Shown here: piece after piece, positions 17,754 through 26,943 of the stretch | Layout of the letters: the number at the start of each line of letters is the position of its first letter | Position numbering within the stretch: the first letter of the stretch is position 1 | NCBI GenBank assembly: GCA_937988865.1 | Contig: CALKHV010000120.1 | Coordinates: forward strand, 1 to 30,398 | DNA length: 30,398 bases | Direction: 5' to 3' | From: an uncultured Propionibacteriaceae bacterium | GTDB lineage: Bacteria; Actinomycetota; Actinomycetes; Propionibacteriales; Propionibacteriaceae | Notes under the pieces: generated by a model | Databases searched by the model: none | The model's input: the letters and a program-made list of their open reading frames with translations, nothing else | What the model was told of the DNA's origin: nothing | Position numbers and translations under genes: made by a program

Positions 17754-18800
17754 TCAGAGGTCGAGCCGGACGGGCCCGGCGGGGGCGTTCACGCAGGTCT
17801 GGATGAGTTCGCCCTCGTCGCCGTGCAGTTCGCCGGTGCGCAGGTCGCGCACCTGGCCGCCCAGCAGGGGGGTCAGGCAGGTGTGGCAGATGCCCATGCG
17901 GCACCCGGAGGGCATGAGGACTCCCGCCTCCTCGCCGGCGTCGAGGAGTGTGGTCGCGCCATCCGCGTCCACCTCGCGGTCGGACTTCTCGAAGCTGATG
18001 GTGCCTCCGTGCCCGCCCGTGCCGGGGAGCAGGGTCGGTGCGAAGCGTTCCATGCGCACGTCGCCACCCTCGGACGCCCACAGCGCCTCCGCCGCGTCCA
18101 GCATCTCCACAGGCCCGCACGTGTAGGCGACCCGGTCGCGCCAGTCGGGGGCGAGGAGGTCGAGGTCGGCGGTCGAGGTGAGGTCGAGGCGGCGTCCACG
18201 TTCGGTGGTGAACCAGTGGTGCACGACCAGGCCGCTGAACTGGTCGGCTGTCTCGAGGAGCTCCTCGCGGAACAGGGCGTCCGCAGGCGTGCGCGCGGAG
18301 TGGACGAGGACGACGTCGGCGTCCGCGCGGGCGGGCACGAGGGTGCGGATCATGCTCATGACCGGCGTGAGTCCGCTGCCGGCGGTGAGCATCAGCAGCG
18401 GACGCGGATGGGTGGGCAGCAGGAAGTCGCCCTGTGGCGGTGCGAGGAACAGGACGTCTCCCACGCGCGTCCCCGAGACGAGGCCGTGGGAGACCCTGCC
18501 GATGTCGGTGACGGTGATGGCGGGGTCGCGTCCCTCGGCGGCCGAGAGGGAGTAGCTGCGCCAGTGTCGGACGCCGTCGATCTCGACGCCGATGCGTGCG
18601 TACTGGCCGGCCAGGTGCGCGTCCCAGCCCTTGCCCGGACGGAACGAGATGGTCGCGGCCTGCGGGGTCTCGCGGACGACGGCGGTGACGACGCCGCGCA
18701 ACTGCCGTGCGCTGGCCAGCGGGTTGACGAGCGCCCAGAAGTCCTCGGGGTGGTGGGGCGTGGTGAACACGCGCGCCGCCTTCGACCAGAGTGTGCCCAC
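17754..18800 (-). CDS. Ferredoxin-type NAD(P)H oxidoreductase, electron donor for the desaturase
   Basis: The 348-residue flavo-iron-sulfur protein has an FAD domain with RSYSLSAA (81-88) and a NAD(P)-binding domain starting TAGSGLTPVMSM (139-150). The C-terminal plant-type 2Fe-2S domain has its cysteines at 300, 305, 308 and 336 (SGCRMGICHTC ... QTC). The order matches Rv3230c, which feeds electrons to DesA3. I start at the GTG at 18798-18800, which has GGGAGA 8 bases upstream; the ATG 18 codons earlier (18854) would place the coding start in the divergent promoter. The desaturase gene follows after 20 bases. Confidence 0.92.
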   Translation of the reverse strand: MGTLWSKAARVFTTPHHPEDFWALVNPLASARQLRGVVTAVVRETPQAATISFRPGKGWDAHLAGQYARIGVEIDGVRHWRSYSLSAAEGRDPAITVTDIGRVSHGLVSGTRVGDVLFLAPPQGDFLLPTHPRPLLMLTAGSGLTPVMSMIRTLVPARADADVVLVHSARTPADALFREELLETADQFSGLVVHHWFTTERGRRLDLTSTADLDLLAPDWRDRVAYTCGPVEMLDAAEALWASEGGDVRMERFAPTLLPGTGGHGGTISFEKSDREVDADGATTLLDAGEEAGVLMPSGCRMGICHTCLTPLLGGQVRDLRTGELHGDEGELIQTCVNAPAGPVRLDL

Positions 18801-18848
18801 CAGACAATTCTCCCGTGCGGGGGCGGTTGCGCCCTCGTCGTCGGGGGA

Positions 18849-18854
18849 TACCAT
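18849..18854 (+). promoter_or_regulatory. -10 box of the PucR-type regulator gene
   Basis: TACCAT matches TANNNT and would start RNA near 18861, leaving a leader of about 39 bases. An ATG at 18863 opens an unrelated 34-codon frame overlapping the regulator start. The site lies in the short gap between the divergent reductase and regulator genes. Confidence 0.45.
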
Positions 18855-18899
18855 CGAGGCAGATGACTATCGTCACACGACAAGAAATGGGGAGTTGGG

Positions 18900-20069
18900 G
18901 TGGATGTCGCACTGAACGGGCAGCCGTGGTTATCGTTGTCCGACCAAGTTGCCGGACTCCTGCGTGACAATGCGGACGCCGTCGCCGCCGAGGTGATCCG
19001 TGTGCTGCCCCTCGACGTGCCCGAGTATGCGCGTCCGATGGAGGGTCGCTTCGGGGCCGGTCTGTCACGCGGGGTGCAGGTGGCGTTCGCCCGCTTCGCC
19101 CAGCTGCCCGGCACCGACTGGCCGGCGCTGGGGCCGGACGACCGGGGTGTCTACACCAGGCTCGGACGCGGCGAGGTCACGCAGGGACGAACCATCGACG
19201 CACTGCTGGCCGCCTACCGCTCCAGTGCGCGGACGGCTTTCCGCGAGTTCTCGGCGATCGCGCTCTACGCCGGCCTCGACAGCGCGGACGTCGTCCTGCT
19301 GGGCGAATCGGTCCTCGCCTACATCGAGGAACTGTCGGCCGCCAGCGCACACGGTTATGCCGCCGAGCTGAGCGAGCAGGCGGGGGAGCGCGACCGGCTG
19401 CGCGTCGCCCTCGCCGACCTCCTGCTGCGCGGCGAGGCGGACGCGGAGTCCCTTGCCGCCGCGTCGAGGGCGGCCGGTTGGGCCATCCCGGATCGGCTGG
19501 TGGCGGTCAGCGTGCCCGAGGCGACGTCCGAGGGGCTGCGCGCGGCGCTGCCGCAGGCGCTGACAGTTGCGCGTCCGGGTGAGGTCGTCGTCCTGCTGCC
19601 CGAGCCACTCACGCCCGCTGCCCGGGCCCGCGTCGATGCAGCCCTGGCCGGACGCGGGGCCGGTGTCGGGCCGGCACGCGTCCACCGGAAGGTGTCGGAG
19701 TCGTGGCGTCTGGCCCGCGCAGTGCGGGCCGTCGTGACCGGGCCGGAGGGGGATGCGGCCTGGGCCGAGGAGCATCTGGCCGACCTGATCGTGCACGCGG
19801 AACCAGACCTCGTGTCCCAGCTGGGCGAGTGGCGGCTGGCGCCGTTGCAGGGTGTGCGTCCGGGTCAGCGCGAACGCCTCACCGACACCCTGGCCTGCTG
19901 GCTGCGCCACCGGGGTCAGCGTGCGCCGATGGCGGCCGAGTTGCACGTCCACGAGCAGACCATCGGCTATCGCGTCGCACAGTTGCGCGACCTGTTCGGC
20001 GAGGAACTCGACGACCCGGACGTCCGCTTCGAGCTCGAGCTGGTCCTGCGAGCGCGACACGTGCGTTGA
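18900..20069 (+). CDS. PucR/CdaR-type helix-turn-helix regulator, probable regulator of the desaturase operon
   Basis: The 389-residue product has an all-helical N-terminal region (about 1-170) resembling an RsbT co-antagonist-type domain, a middle region (170-320), and a C-terminal PucR-type HTH. In the HTH, RLTDTLACWLRHRGQRAPMAAEL is followed by HVHEQTIGYRVAQLRDLFG near 350-370. The order matches PucR/CdaR-family regulators. The GTG at 18900 has GGGGAG about 5 bases upstream. It is divergent from the reductase-desaturase pair with about 100 bases between starts, which suggests local control of membrane-lipid desaturation. The effector is unknown. Confidence 0.82.
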   Translation: MDVALNGQPWLSLSDQVAGLLRDNADAVAAEVIRVLPLDVPEYARPMEGRFGAGLSRGVQVAFARFAQLPGTDWPALGPDDRGVYTRLGRGEVTQGRTIDALLAAYRSSARTAFREFSAIALYAGLDSADVVLLGESVLAYIEELSAASAHGYAAELSEQAGERDRLRVALADLLLRGEADAESLAAASRAAGWAIPDRLVAVSVPEATSEGLRAALPQALTVARPGEVVVLLPEPLTPAARARVDAALAGRGAGVGPARVHRKVSESWRLARAVRAVVTGPEGDAAWAEEHLADLIVHAEPDLVSQLGEWRLAPLQGVRPGQRERLTDTLACWLRHRGQRAPMAAELHVHEQTIGYRVAQLRDLFGEELDDPDVRFELELVLRARHVR

Positions 20070-20156
20070 AGGGCGTGTCCGCACCAGGATCACGCCACCA
20101 CCGGTAGTGTCTAGCTGATTCGCCAGTCACAAGATCTGGACGCTGAGGAGGTCTCG

Positions 20157-20573
20157 ATGGACGTCAGGGTTCTTCATGGCGATTCCATGCACGCGTGGGT
20201 GCACCACCTGGACGCCGTTGAACGCGCCGATTCGACCGCCGCCGTGAATCGCTGGCTGCTTTCCTCCCGGCGTCCGCGTTACCACGTGGCAGTCGCGCTC
20301 GTCCGGGATCGCGTCGTCGGGTTCGCGGCTGCCGATGCGCACGACGGCAACATCCACCTGCACCAGGTCTGCATCGCTGACCTCGACCGTGCCCTCGACC
20401 CCTGGCTCGCGTCGCGACTCGTCGACGAGGTGATCGCCGCGTGCGACACCGCGTGGGGTGACCTGCTCGTGCGACCCGATGCTGACGTGCTCGCCCACCT
20501 CGAATCACGCGGCTGGGCGGTGGAATCGGCGTCCGCAGAGTCGTTGCGGCTGTCCGGGGCTCGGGCAGCCTGA
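20157..20573 (+). CDS. Small GNAT-like protein
   Basis: The 138-residue product fits a compact GNAT acetyltransferase fold: a strand pair around RYHVAVALVRDRVVGFAAAD (41-60), then GNIHLHQVCIADLDRAL, a helix WLASRLVDEVIAAC (83-96), and a late LAHLESRGWAVES (112-124) that resembles the usual end of the fold. The acetyl-CoA pyrophosphate loop (Q/RxxGxG/A) is not clear, so it may be degenerate. The ATG at 20157 has a strong GAGGAG site 6 bases upstream. It lies between the PucR-type regulator and the DinB fusion gene on the same strand, with its own possible -10 (TAGTGT, 20105). Confidence 0.6.
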   Translation: MDVRVLHGDSMHAWVHHLDAVERADSTAAVNRWLLSSRRPRYHVAVALVRDRVVGFAAADAHDGNIHLHQVCIADLDRALDPWLASRLVDEVIAACDTAWGDLLVRPDADVLAHLESRGWAVESASAESLRLSGARAA

Positions 20574-20588
20574 CCCCCTGGCCGCGTT

Positions 20589-20606
20589 GGGGCATTCAAC
20601 CGCCCC
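20589..20606. terminator. Weak hairpin after the GNAT-like gene
   Basis: GGGGC and GCCCC pair around an 8-base loop, 15 bases after the stop. The stem is short and has no U-run. The rest of the 113-base gap shows no clear promoter. Confidence 0.25.
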
Positions 20607-20686
20607 GTGTGATCGCTGTCAAGGAAGGCTGGAGCGATTCGCCCCGATCCCCACACAACCCCACGCATACCCGGAAGAATCAGCGT

Positions 20687-21622
20687 ATGCCACAGTCGGG
20701 TGCTCCAGTCGCAGGGGAGAAGGACCCCCTGCTGGAAGCCCTGGGGCGGCAGCGCGCCGACATCGTCATGACACTCCACGCCCTCTCCGAGGCCCAGTTG
20801 CGGCAGGTGTTGACACCGTCGGGCAACTCCCTGCTCGGCCTGCTGCAGCACCTGGCCGAGAGCGAGACGGTGTGGATCTGCGAACCTTTCGGCAATGAGG
20901 TGGCGGTTCGGGTGCCCGACGACCATTCGGAGGTCGACCTTCGCGTCGGGCCCCATGCGTCCGTCGACGGCGTGTTCGCCGACTACCGGCGAGCCAGGGA
21001 GTGCGCCGACCGCGTGATCCGCAACGTCGAGATGGACGCCCGGGGTGTGACGCGCGCGGGTCAGGTCATCACCCTCCACACGGCCATGGTGCATCTCTTC
21101 GAGGACGTCACCAGGCACGCCGGACACGTCGACGTGATGCGAGCACTGCTCGACGGGCACGAACCCGCCGAGTCGGCCGTCAACGGACCGACCGTCGTGT
21201 ATGCGCCCATGCCACACGTCATCTTCGTGTGCACGTCGAACGCCGGTCGGTCCCAGATGGCCGAGGCCCTGATGAACCTGAAGGCGGGCACGCGCTGCCG
21301 CGTGTCATCAGCGGGCACCCAACCCGCGCGCCGGGTCAGCCCGTTGGCGGCCGGAGTGATCCGCGAGATCGGCGGCGACATGTCCCGCTCGCGCACCAAG
21401 CCCCTCGACGACGAGGCCCTGCTCTCTGCGGACGCCGTCGTGATCCTCGGGAGTGACGTCGACCTCGAGCCACCCGCGGGCATGCGGGCGGCGGTGCACC
21501 GCTGGATCATCGACGAGCCGTCGGCGCGCGGCATCATGGGCGCGGACCGGATGCGCCTCGTCCGCGACGACATCGAGGCGCACGTCAACGCGCTCATCGA
21601 CTCCCTCGGCCTGGCCGAGTAG
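20687..21622 (+). CDS. DinB/DUF664 domain fused to an arsenate-reductase-like (LMW phosphotyrosine phosphatase) domain
   Basis: This 311-residue two-domain protein has a four-helix DinB/DUF664 domain in residues 1-165. Its candidate metal-binding histidines are at 55 (LLQHLAES), 136 (VHLFED) and 144/147 (TRHAGHVDV). Residues 176-310 form a low-molecular-weight phosphatase-type domain with the CX5R P-loop VCTSNAGRSQ (Cys182-Arg188) and WIIDEPSARG carrying the general-acid-like Asp276. ArsC relatives usually have a second cysteine pair (MGCGDACP-like); here that stretch is LGSDVDLEP with no cysteine. The ATG at 20687 has GGAAGA 8 bases upstream. A GTG at 20609 is less likely. The stop is 8 bases from that of the converging kinase-like gene. 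Confidence 0.83.
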   Translation: MPQSGAPVAGEKDPLLEALGRQRADIVMTLHALSEAQLRQVLTPSGNSLLGLLQHLAESETVWICEPFGNEVAVRVPDDHSEVDLRVGPHASVDGVFADYRRARECADRVIRNVEMDARGVTRAGQVITLHTAMVHLFEDVTRHAGHVDVMRALLDGHEPAESAVNGPTVVYAPMPHVIFVCTSNAGRSQMAEALMNLKAGTRCRVSSAGTQPARRVSPLAAGVIREIGGDMSRSRTKPLDDEALLSADAVVILGSDVDLEPPAGMRAAVHRWIIDEPSARGIMGADRMRLVRDDIEAHVNALIDSLGLAE

Positions 21623-21630
21623 CGTCCCGG

Positions 21631-22524
21631 TCAGTCGACGCCGAGCGCCAGCAATTCCTGGTGGGCGTGCTCGAGGCCGGCGATGTCGGTCTCCGAACGC
21701 TGCTTGCCGCTCGGGTCGGCGGTCAGGATCCGGAACGACCAGTAGGCCGCCTGGACGGCCCAGCGGTAGACGAGCAGTGCGTCCAGGTGCGTCTCGAGCT
21801 CCTCGCGTCCCATCACCCCGGACGCAAGGTAGGCCTCGAGGAAGGGTTGCGCGTCGGGCCGGCGTCCGAGGTGGCTGGCCGCCGTGGCCACGTCGTACAG
21901 CAACGGCCCCACTTCGGCGCCCGACCAGTCGGCCAGCCCGGGCGTCCCGTCGGCGTCGATGCGGAAGGTCCCGGGCGACGGGTCGCAGTGGACGTAGCCG
22001 AAGGTCAGGCTCGCCTCGGCGTCCTTGTAGCCGATGAGCGCCGCCGCGACCGCCCGGGCGACCCACAGTTCCGCCTGGAGGCCGGGATCGGCGGGGGCGA
22101 GCCACGAGAAGAAGGCCGATTCGGTCTCGTCATCGGCGAGCCCTGCGCGGTGGACGCGTCCCAGGATGTCGCCCATGAGGGCCTGGTCGTCGGCGGACGC
22201 GGTCAACGGACGTCCGGGGACGGGCTCGAGGAGGGCGAGCGTGCCGTCGGCGACGTCGACGACCGTGCGTCCGTCGGTGGTGGTCAGGGCGGCACCCACC
22301 CGGACGCCCGAGCCCGCGAGCGCTGCCGTGGCGAGCGTCCCCGCGAAGAGCGCATCGCCACCGTCGGCAGGGACGAGGGTGGCGACCCATTGCCCCTGGT
22401 CGGACGCGACGTCCGCGGTGATCGTGGCGTCGGTCTGGCCGATGGGATCGACATGGACGCCGGTCAGCGCCCAGTGGGCAGCGATGACGTCGGGGAGCAG
22501 GCTGGTCAGGTCGTCGGGATTCAC
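21631..22524 (-). CDS. Aminoglycoside phosphotransferase (APH)-like protein
   Basis: The 297-residue protein has a kinase-like fold. The catalytic-loop segment is YVHCDPSPGT at about 177-186, with His179 and Asp181 in the Brenner-motif positions. The metal Asp199 is in LADWSGAE. The Asn that normally ends the Brenner motif (HxDxxxxN) is Thr186. The N-terminal lobe is short and lacks an evident catalytic-lysine pattern. Such proteins phosphorylate small molecules or are inactive; no drug link is implied. I start at the GTG 22522-22524, which has a CAGAAT -10-like box 6 bases upstream; the open frame extends 23 codons further but lacks support. Confidence 0.72.
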   Translation of the reverse strand: MNPDDLTSLLPDVIAAHWALTGVHVDPIGQTDATITADVASDQGQWVATLVPADGGDALFAGTLATAALAGSGVRVGAALTTTDGRTVVDVADGTLALLEPVPGRPLTASADDQALMGDILGRVHRAGLADDETESAFFSWLAPADPGLQAELWVARAVAAALIGYKDAEASLTFGYVHCDPSPGTFRIDADGTPGLADWSGAEVGPLLYDVATAASHLGRRPDAQPFLEAYLASGVMGREELETHLDALLVYRWAVQAAYWSFRILTADPSGKQRSETDIAGLEHAHQELLALGVD

Positions 22525-22530
22525 GCGCCC

Positions 22531-22536
22531 ATTCTG
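22531..22536 (-). promoter_or_regulatory. -10-like box of the APH-like gene
   Basis: The minus strand reads CAGAAT, then 6 bases, then the GTG start. It is one base from TANNNT and fits the leaderless pattern of other genes here. Confidence 0.35.
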
Positions 22537-22598
22537 CCTGATGCCGCCGAGACCTCCGGACAGCACTGACCATCGGGAACAACCCTGAAACAACCATG

Positions 22599-22619
22599 GT
22601 TGAGTGACATGGACTCAAC
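22599..22619. promoter_or_regulatory. HAIR operator 1 (HspR site) upstream of dnaK
   Basis: GTTGAGT and ACTCAAC form a perfect 7-base inverted repeat with a 7-base spacer, matching the known HspR-associated inverted repeat (TTGAGT-N7-ACTCAA core). It lies just upstream of the dnaK -35 box. Confidence 0.92.
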
Positions 22620-22625
22620 TTCGAC

Positions 22626-22654
22626 TTGTCGGCGTCCGCACCTGGTCGTAAGGT
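22626..22654 (+). promoter_or_regulatory. dnaK promoter
   Basis: TTGTCG (22626-22631) and TAAGGT (22649-22654) are separated by 17 bases, with a start near 22661. The -10 box touches the second HAIR site, and the first HAIR site flanks the -35. The leader before the dnaK ATG is about 96 bases. Confidence 0.7.
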
Positions 22655-22673
22655 TGAGCCTGCAACGCTCAAG
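22653..22673. promoter_or_regulatory. HAIR operator 2 (HspR site), overlapping the dnaK -10/start
   Basis: GTTGAGC and GCTCAAG form an inverted repeat (TTGAGC/GCTCAA perfect) with a 7-base spacer. Binding here would block RNA polymerase directly. Confidence 0.85.
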
Positions 22674-22756
22674 AAGCAAACACGTTCATCACCATCCACG
22701 TCATCCAGCACCACACCTGTCCCACACGGACTCTGTCCCACACGGAGGAAACACTC

Positions 22757-24610
<1,854 letters not shown>

Positions 24611-24615
24611 GTGAT

Positions 24616-24641
24616 TCCCGGCGGCCTTCGGGCCGCCGGGA
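24616..24641 (+). terminator. UUCG-capped hairpin between dnaK and grpE
   Basis: Eleven-base arms (TCCCGGCGGCC and its complement) pair perfectly around a TTCG tetraloop, starting 5 bases after the dnaK stop. No U-run follows. It may act as a partial terminator or as an mRNA-stabilising or processing element that lets dnaK be made in excess over grpE-dnaJ-hspR. Confidence 0.7.
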
Positions 24642-24674
24642 CCCACCCACCCACGACACCACAGGAGAGCCACC

Positions 24675-25250
24675 ATGACTGAATTCGTGCCCGACGGCGA
24701 AGCCGTCGGCGAGGGCGTCGAGCCCATGTTCGTACCCCAGGGCGTCGGCCCCTCGGGCGGCAACACCCTGCCCGGGGTGCCGGCCGAGCGACTGGCCGAA
24801 CTCGAAGCACTCGTCAGCGAACGCACCGACGACCTCCAGCGCCTCGGCGCGGAGTATGTGAACTACAAGAAGCGCGTCGACCGCGACCGCACCGTCGCCA
24901 GGACGTCCGGGGCAGAGAGCGTGCTCGTCGAGCTGCTCCCGGTGTTGGACGCGATCGGCTTCGCGCGCGCCCACGACGAACTCAACGGGGGCTTCAAGCT
25001 GGTCGCCGACGAGCTCGAGAAGGTCACCACCAAGCACGGCCTGGTGCCGTTCGGAGCGAAGGGCGACCCCTTCGACCCCCGCCTGCACGACGCCCTCATG
25101 CACATGCCGATGCCGGGCGTCCTCGTGACGACCTGCTCCGAGGTCATGCAGCTCGGCTACCTGCTGGGTGACCGTGTCCTGCGGCCGGCCCGGGTGGCGG
25201 TCGCTGAACCCGAGTCACGGGACGCCGCGGCGTCCGACACCGTCAACTGA
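24675..25250 (+). CDS. grpE: Nucleotide exchange factor GrpE
   Basis: GrpE releases ADP from DnaK. The 191-residue product has a variable N-terminus (1-38), a long helix (about 38-75: RLAELEALVSERTDDLQRLGAEYVNYKKRVDRD), a middle helical bundle with LVELLPVLDAIGFARAH, and the C-terminal beta-wing GLVPFGAKGDPFDPRLHDAL through VLRPARVAVAEP. The region is diverged but ordered as in the family. The ATG has an AGGAG site. It lies 64 bases after dnaK, past the hairpin, and 19 bases before dnaJ. The tail ESRDAAASDTVN is low-complexity. Confidence 0.95.
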   Translation: MTEFVPDGEAVGEGVEPMFVPQGVGPSGGNTLPGVPAERLAELEALVSERTDDLQRLGAEYVNYKKRVDRDRTVARTSGAESVLVELLPVLDAIGFARAHDELNGGFKLVADELEKVTTKHGLVPFGAKGDPFDPRLHDALMHMPMPGVLVTTCSEVMQLGYLLGDRVLRPARVAVAEPESRDAAASDTVN

Positions 25251-25269
25251 GCGCAGGGAGGAGGCGCAG

Positions 25270-26421
25270 ATGAGCACCAAGGACTGGCTCGAGAAGGACT
25301 ACTACAAGGTCCTCGGCGTCTCCAAGGACGCCAAGCCTGACGAGATCAAGAAGGCGTTCCGCAAACTGGCGCGCGAGAACCATCCCGACCAGCACCCCGG
25401 GGACGCGGCCGCCGAGAGGCGGTTCAAGGAGGCGTCCGAGGCGAACGCAGTGCTGTCCGACATCGCCAAGCGCAAGGAGTACGACGAGGCCCGCAGCCTC
25501 TTCGGCGGTGGCGGATTCCGCTTCCCGCGGGGGAGCAATCAGGCAGGGCCCTCGTCGATGGACGACCTGTTCCGGCACGTCAACACGTCCGAGAACCCGC
25601 TGGGCGACATCTTCGGCAACCTGTTCGGCCAGGCGGCCGGCTCTCCACGACGCAGCGGACGCGGTCCGCGTCGCGGCAGTGATGTCGAGGGAGAGGTGAC
25701 GACCAACTTCCTCGAGTCGGTCGAGGGCACGACCGTCGGCGTCCAGATGGTGTCCGAGGCGGCCTGTGAGGCCTGCCGCGGCACGGGCGCCAAGGCGGGC
25801 ACCGTGCCCCGGGTCTGCGCGACCTGCCAGGGGTCGGGGATGCAGGCGTCCACCTCGGGCGGTGTGTTCTCGGTGACCGAGCCGTGCCGCGACTGCAAGG
25901 GACGCGGGCTCGTCGTCGACGACCCGTGTGCCGTCTGCCTCGGCTCCGGCCGGGCGCGGTCGAGCAGGACCATGCAGGTGCGGATCCCCGCGGGCGTCGA
26001 CGACGGCCAGCGCATCCGCATCAAGGGCAAGGGCAGCCCCGGTGAGAACGGCGGAGCACCCGGCGACCTCTACGTGGTCGTGCACGTGCGTCCGCATGCG
26101 TTGTTCGGACGCAAGGACGACAACCTGACGGTCACGGTGCCCGTGACGTTCACCGAGGCGTCCCTGGGCGCCGAGATCGAGGTGCCGCTGCTGAAGGGCA
26201 CCCCGGTCAAGCTGCGCATCACCCCCGGTACTCCGAACGGACGCACATTGCGCGTCCGGGGCAAGGGAGTCGCGAAGGCGGACGGGACGCACGGCGACCT
26301 GCTCGTCACCATCGAGGTCGTCGTGCCCGAGCACCTCAACGATGCCGCGAAGAAGGCACTCGAGGACTACGCGAAGGCGGTCGGCGCGTCCAACCCCCGC
26401 GCCGGGATGTTCGGGGGCTGA
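25270..26421 (+). CDS. dnaJ: Co-chaperone DnaJ (Hsp40)
   Basis: The 383-residue product has a J-domain (about 9-73) with HPD at 38-40, a Gly/Phe-rich linker (78-125), and a zinc-finger region with four CxxCxGxG units. The unit cysteines are at 166/169, 183/186, 206/209 and 220/223. The C-terminal substrate-binding domain (about 228-375) contains VRIPAGVDDGQRIRIKGKG. It stimulates DnaK ATPase and delivers substrates. The J-domain start is longer than in E. coli (MSTKDWLEKDYYKVLG), as in actinobacterial DnaJ1. The ATG at 25270 has a GGAGGAGG site; the frame extends upstream inside grpE but is a shadow there. It is followed by hspR after 2 bases. Confidence 0.97.
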   Translation: MSTKDWLEKDYYKVLGVSKDAKPDEIKKAFRKLARENHPDQHPGDAAAERRFKEASEANAVLSDIAKRKEYDEARSLFGGGGFRFPRGSNQAGPSSMDDLFRHVNTSENPLGDIFGNLFGQAAGSPRRSGRGPRRGSDVEGEVTTNFLESVEGTTVGVQMVSEAACEACRGTGAKAGTVPRVCATCQGSGMQASTSGGVFSVTEPCRDCKGRGLVVDDPCAVCLGSGRARSSRTMQVRIPAGVDDGQRIRIKGKGSPGENGGAPGDLYVVVHVRPHALFGRKDDNLTVTVPVTFTEASLGAEIEVPLLKGTPVKLRITPGTPNGRTLRVRGKGVAKADGTHGDLLVTIEVVVPEHLNDAAKKALEDYAKAVGASNPRAGMFGG

Positions 26422-26423
26422 GC

Positions 26424-26843
26424 ATGACCGCCCAACTGCCGCAGCTGGTCGACCGCGACGCACCGATCTTCACGATCAGCGTCGCGGCGGGTCTGGCCGG
26501 CATGCATCCCCAGACCCTGCGGACGTACGACCGCATCGGTCTCGTGCGTCCGCAGCGGACGGCCGGTCGCGGACGTCGCTACTCGCCCCGCGACATCACC
26601 AAGTTGCGGCTCGTGCAGTACCTCTCGCAGGAGGAGGGGATCAACCTCAACGGCATCCGCCGCATCATCGAGATGCGTGACGAACTCGAGCGGACGCGCG
26701 ATGAGGTCGAAGCCCTGCGCGAAGCCCTGCGGAACGCCCAGGCAGCTGTCGTCGGCACGCGGGTCTTCACGGCCGAGGCGTCGGGGGCCGTCCACCTGGG
26801 ACGCCACGTACCCCGCCCGCGACGGGCGCTCCCGAGCCGTTGA
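26424..26843 (+). CDS. hspR: Heat-shock repressor HspR (MerR family)
   Basis: HspR represses the dnaK operon and clpB by binding HAIR sites, with DnaK as co-repressor, so heat that titrates DnaK relieves repression. The 139-residue product has a MerR-type winged helix (about 18-54), IS-VAAGLAGMHPQTLRTYDR then GLVRPQRTAGRGRRYS, and a helical dimerisation segment (about 72-110: EEGINLNGIRRIIEMRDELERTRDEVEALREAL read as a coiled coil). A short basic tail ends RPRRALPSR. It is the last gene of the dnaK operon. The HAIR sites at 22599, 22653 and 26893 are the expected targets, giving an autoregulatory loop. Confidence 0.96.
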   Translation: MTAQLPQLVDRDAPIFTISVAAGLAGMHPQTLRTYDRIGLVRPQRTAGRGRRYSPRDITKLRLVQYLSQEEGINLNGIRRIIEMRDELERTRDEVEALREALRNAQAAVVGTRVFTAEASGAVHLGRHVPRPRRALPSR

Positions 26844-26844
26844 C

Positions 26845-26883
26845 CGGCCCTTCCCGGGGGATTCATGACCTGGGAATAGGCCG
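26845..26883 (+). terminator. Terminator hairpin of the dnaK operon
   Basis: An inner stem TTCCCGGG/CCTGGGAA (with one G-U pair) and an outer stem CGGCC/GGCCG can form, starting 2 bases after the hspR stop. The loop is about 10 bases. No U-run. It would separate hspR from clpB, which has its own operator. Confidence 0.6.
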
Positions 26884-26892
26884 CAAGTCACC

Positions 26893-26919
26893 AAAGTTGA
26901 GTGAAGTAGACTCAACTTT
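26893..26919. promoter_or_regulatory. HAIR operator 3 (HspR site) upstream of clpB
   Basis: AAAGTTGAGT and its perfect complement flank a 7-base spacer, giving 10-base arms. The HAIR core TTGAGT-N7-ACTCAA is exact. A -35-like TTGAGT lies inside the left arm, and CATTTT 17 bases later could be the -10, so binding would cover the promoter. Confidence 0.93.
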
Positions 26920-26943
26920 CATTTTCACGCAGTCAGGGGAGAC

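Noticed and set aside
18863..18967. A 34-codon ATG frame (MTIVTRQEMG...) between the divergent desaturase and PucR genes
   Set aside because: It overlaps the PucR-type gene in another frame and has no ribosome site; likely chance downstream of a -10 box.
16609..19068. A single 819-codon minus-strand frame covering desaturase and reductase
   Set aside because: The first half is an out-of-frame reading of the reductase gene. The desaturase has its own GTG and GAGGAG site at 17733, so this is not a fusion protein.
20687..21622. Arsenic-resistance operon
   Set aside because: Only an ArsC-like domain is present. No arsB/acr3 or ArsR gene lies nearby, and the accessory cysteines are missing.
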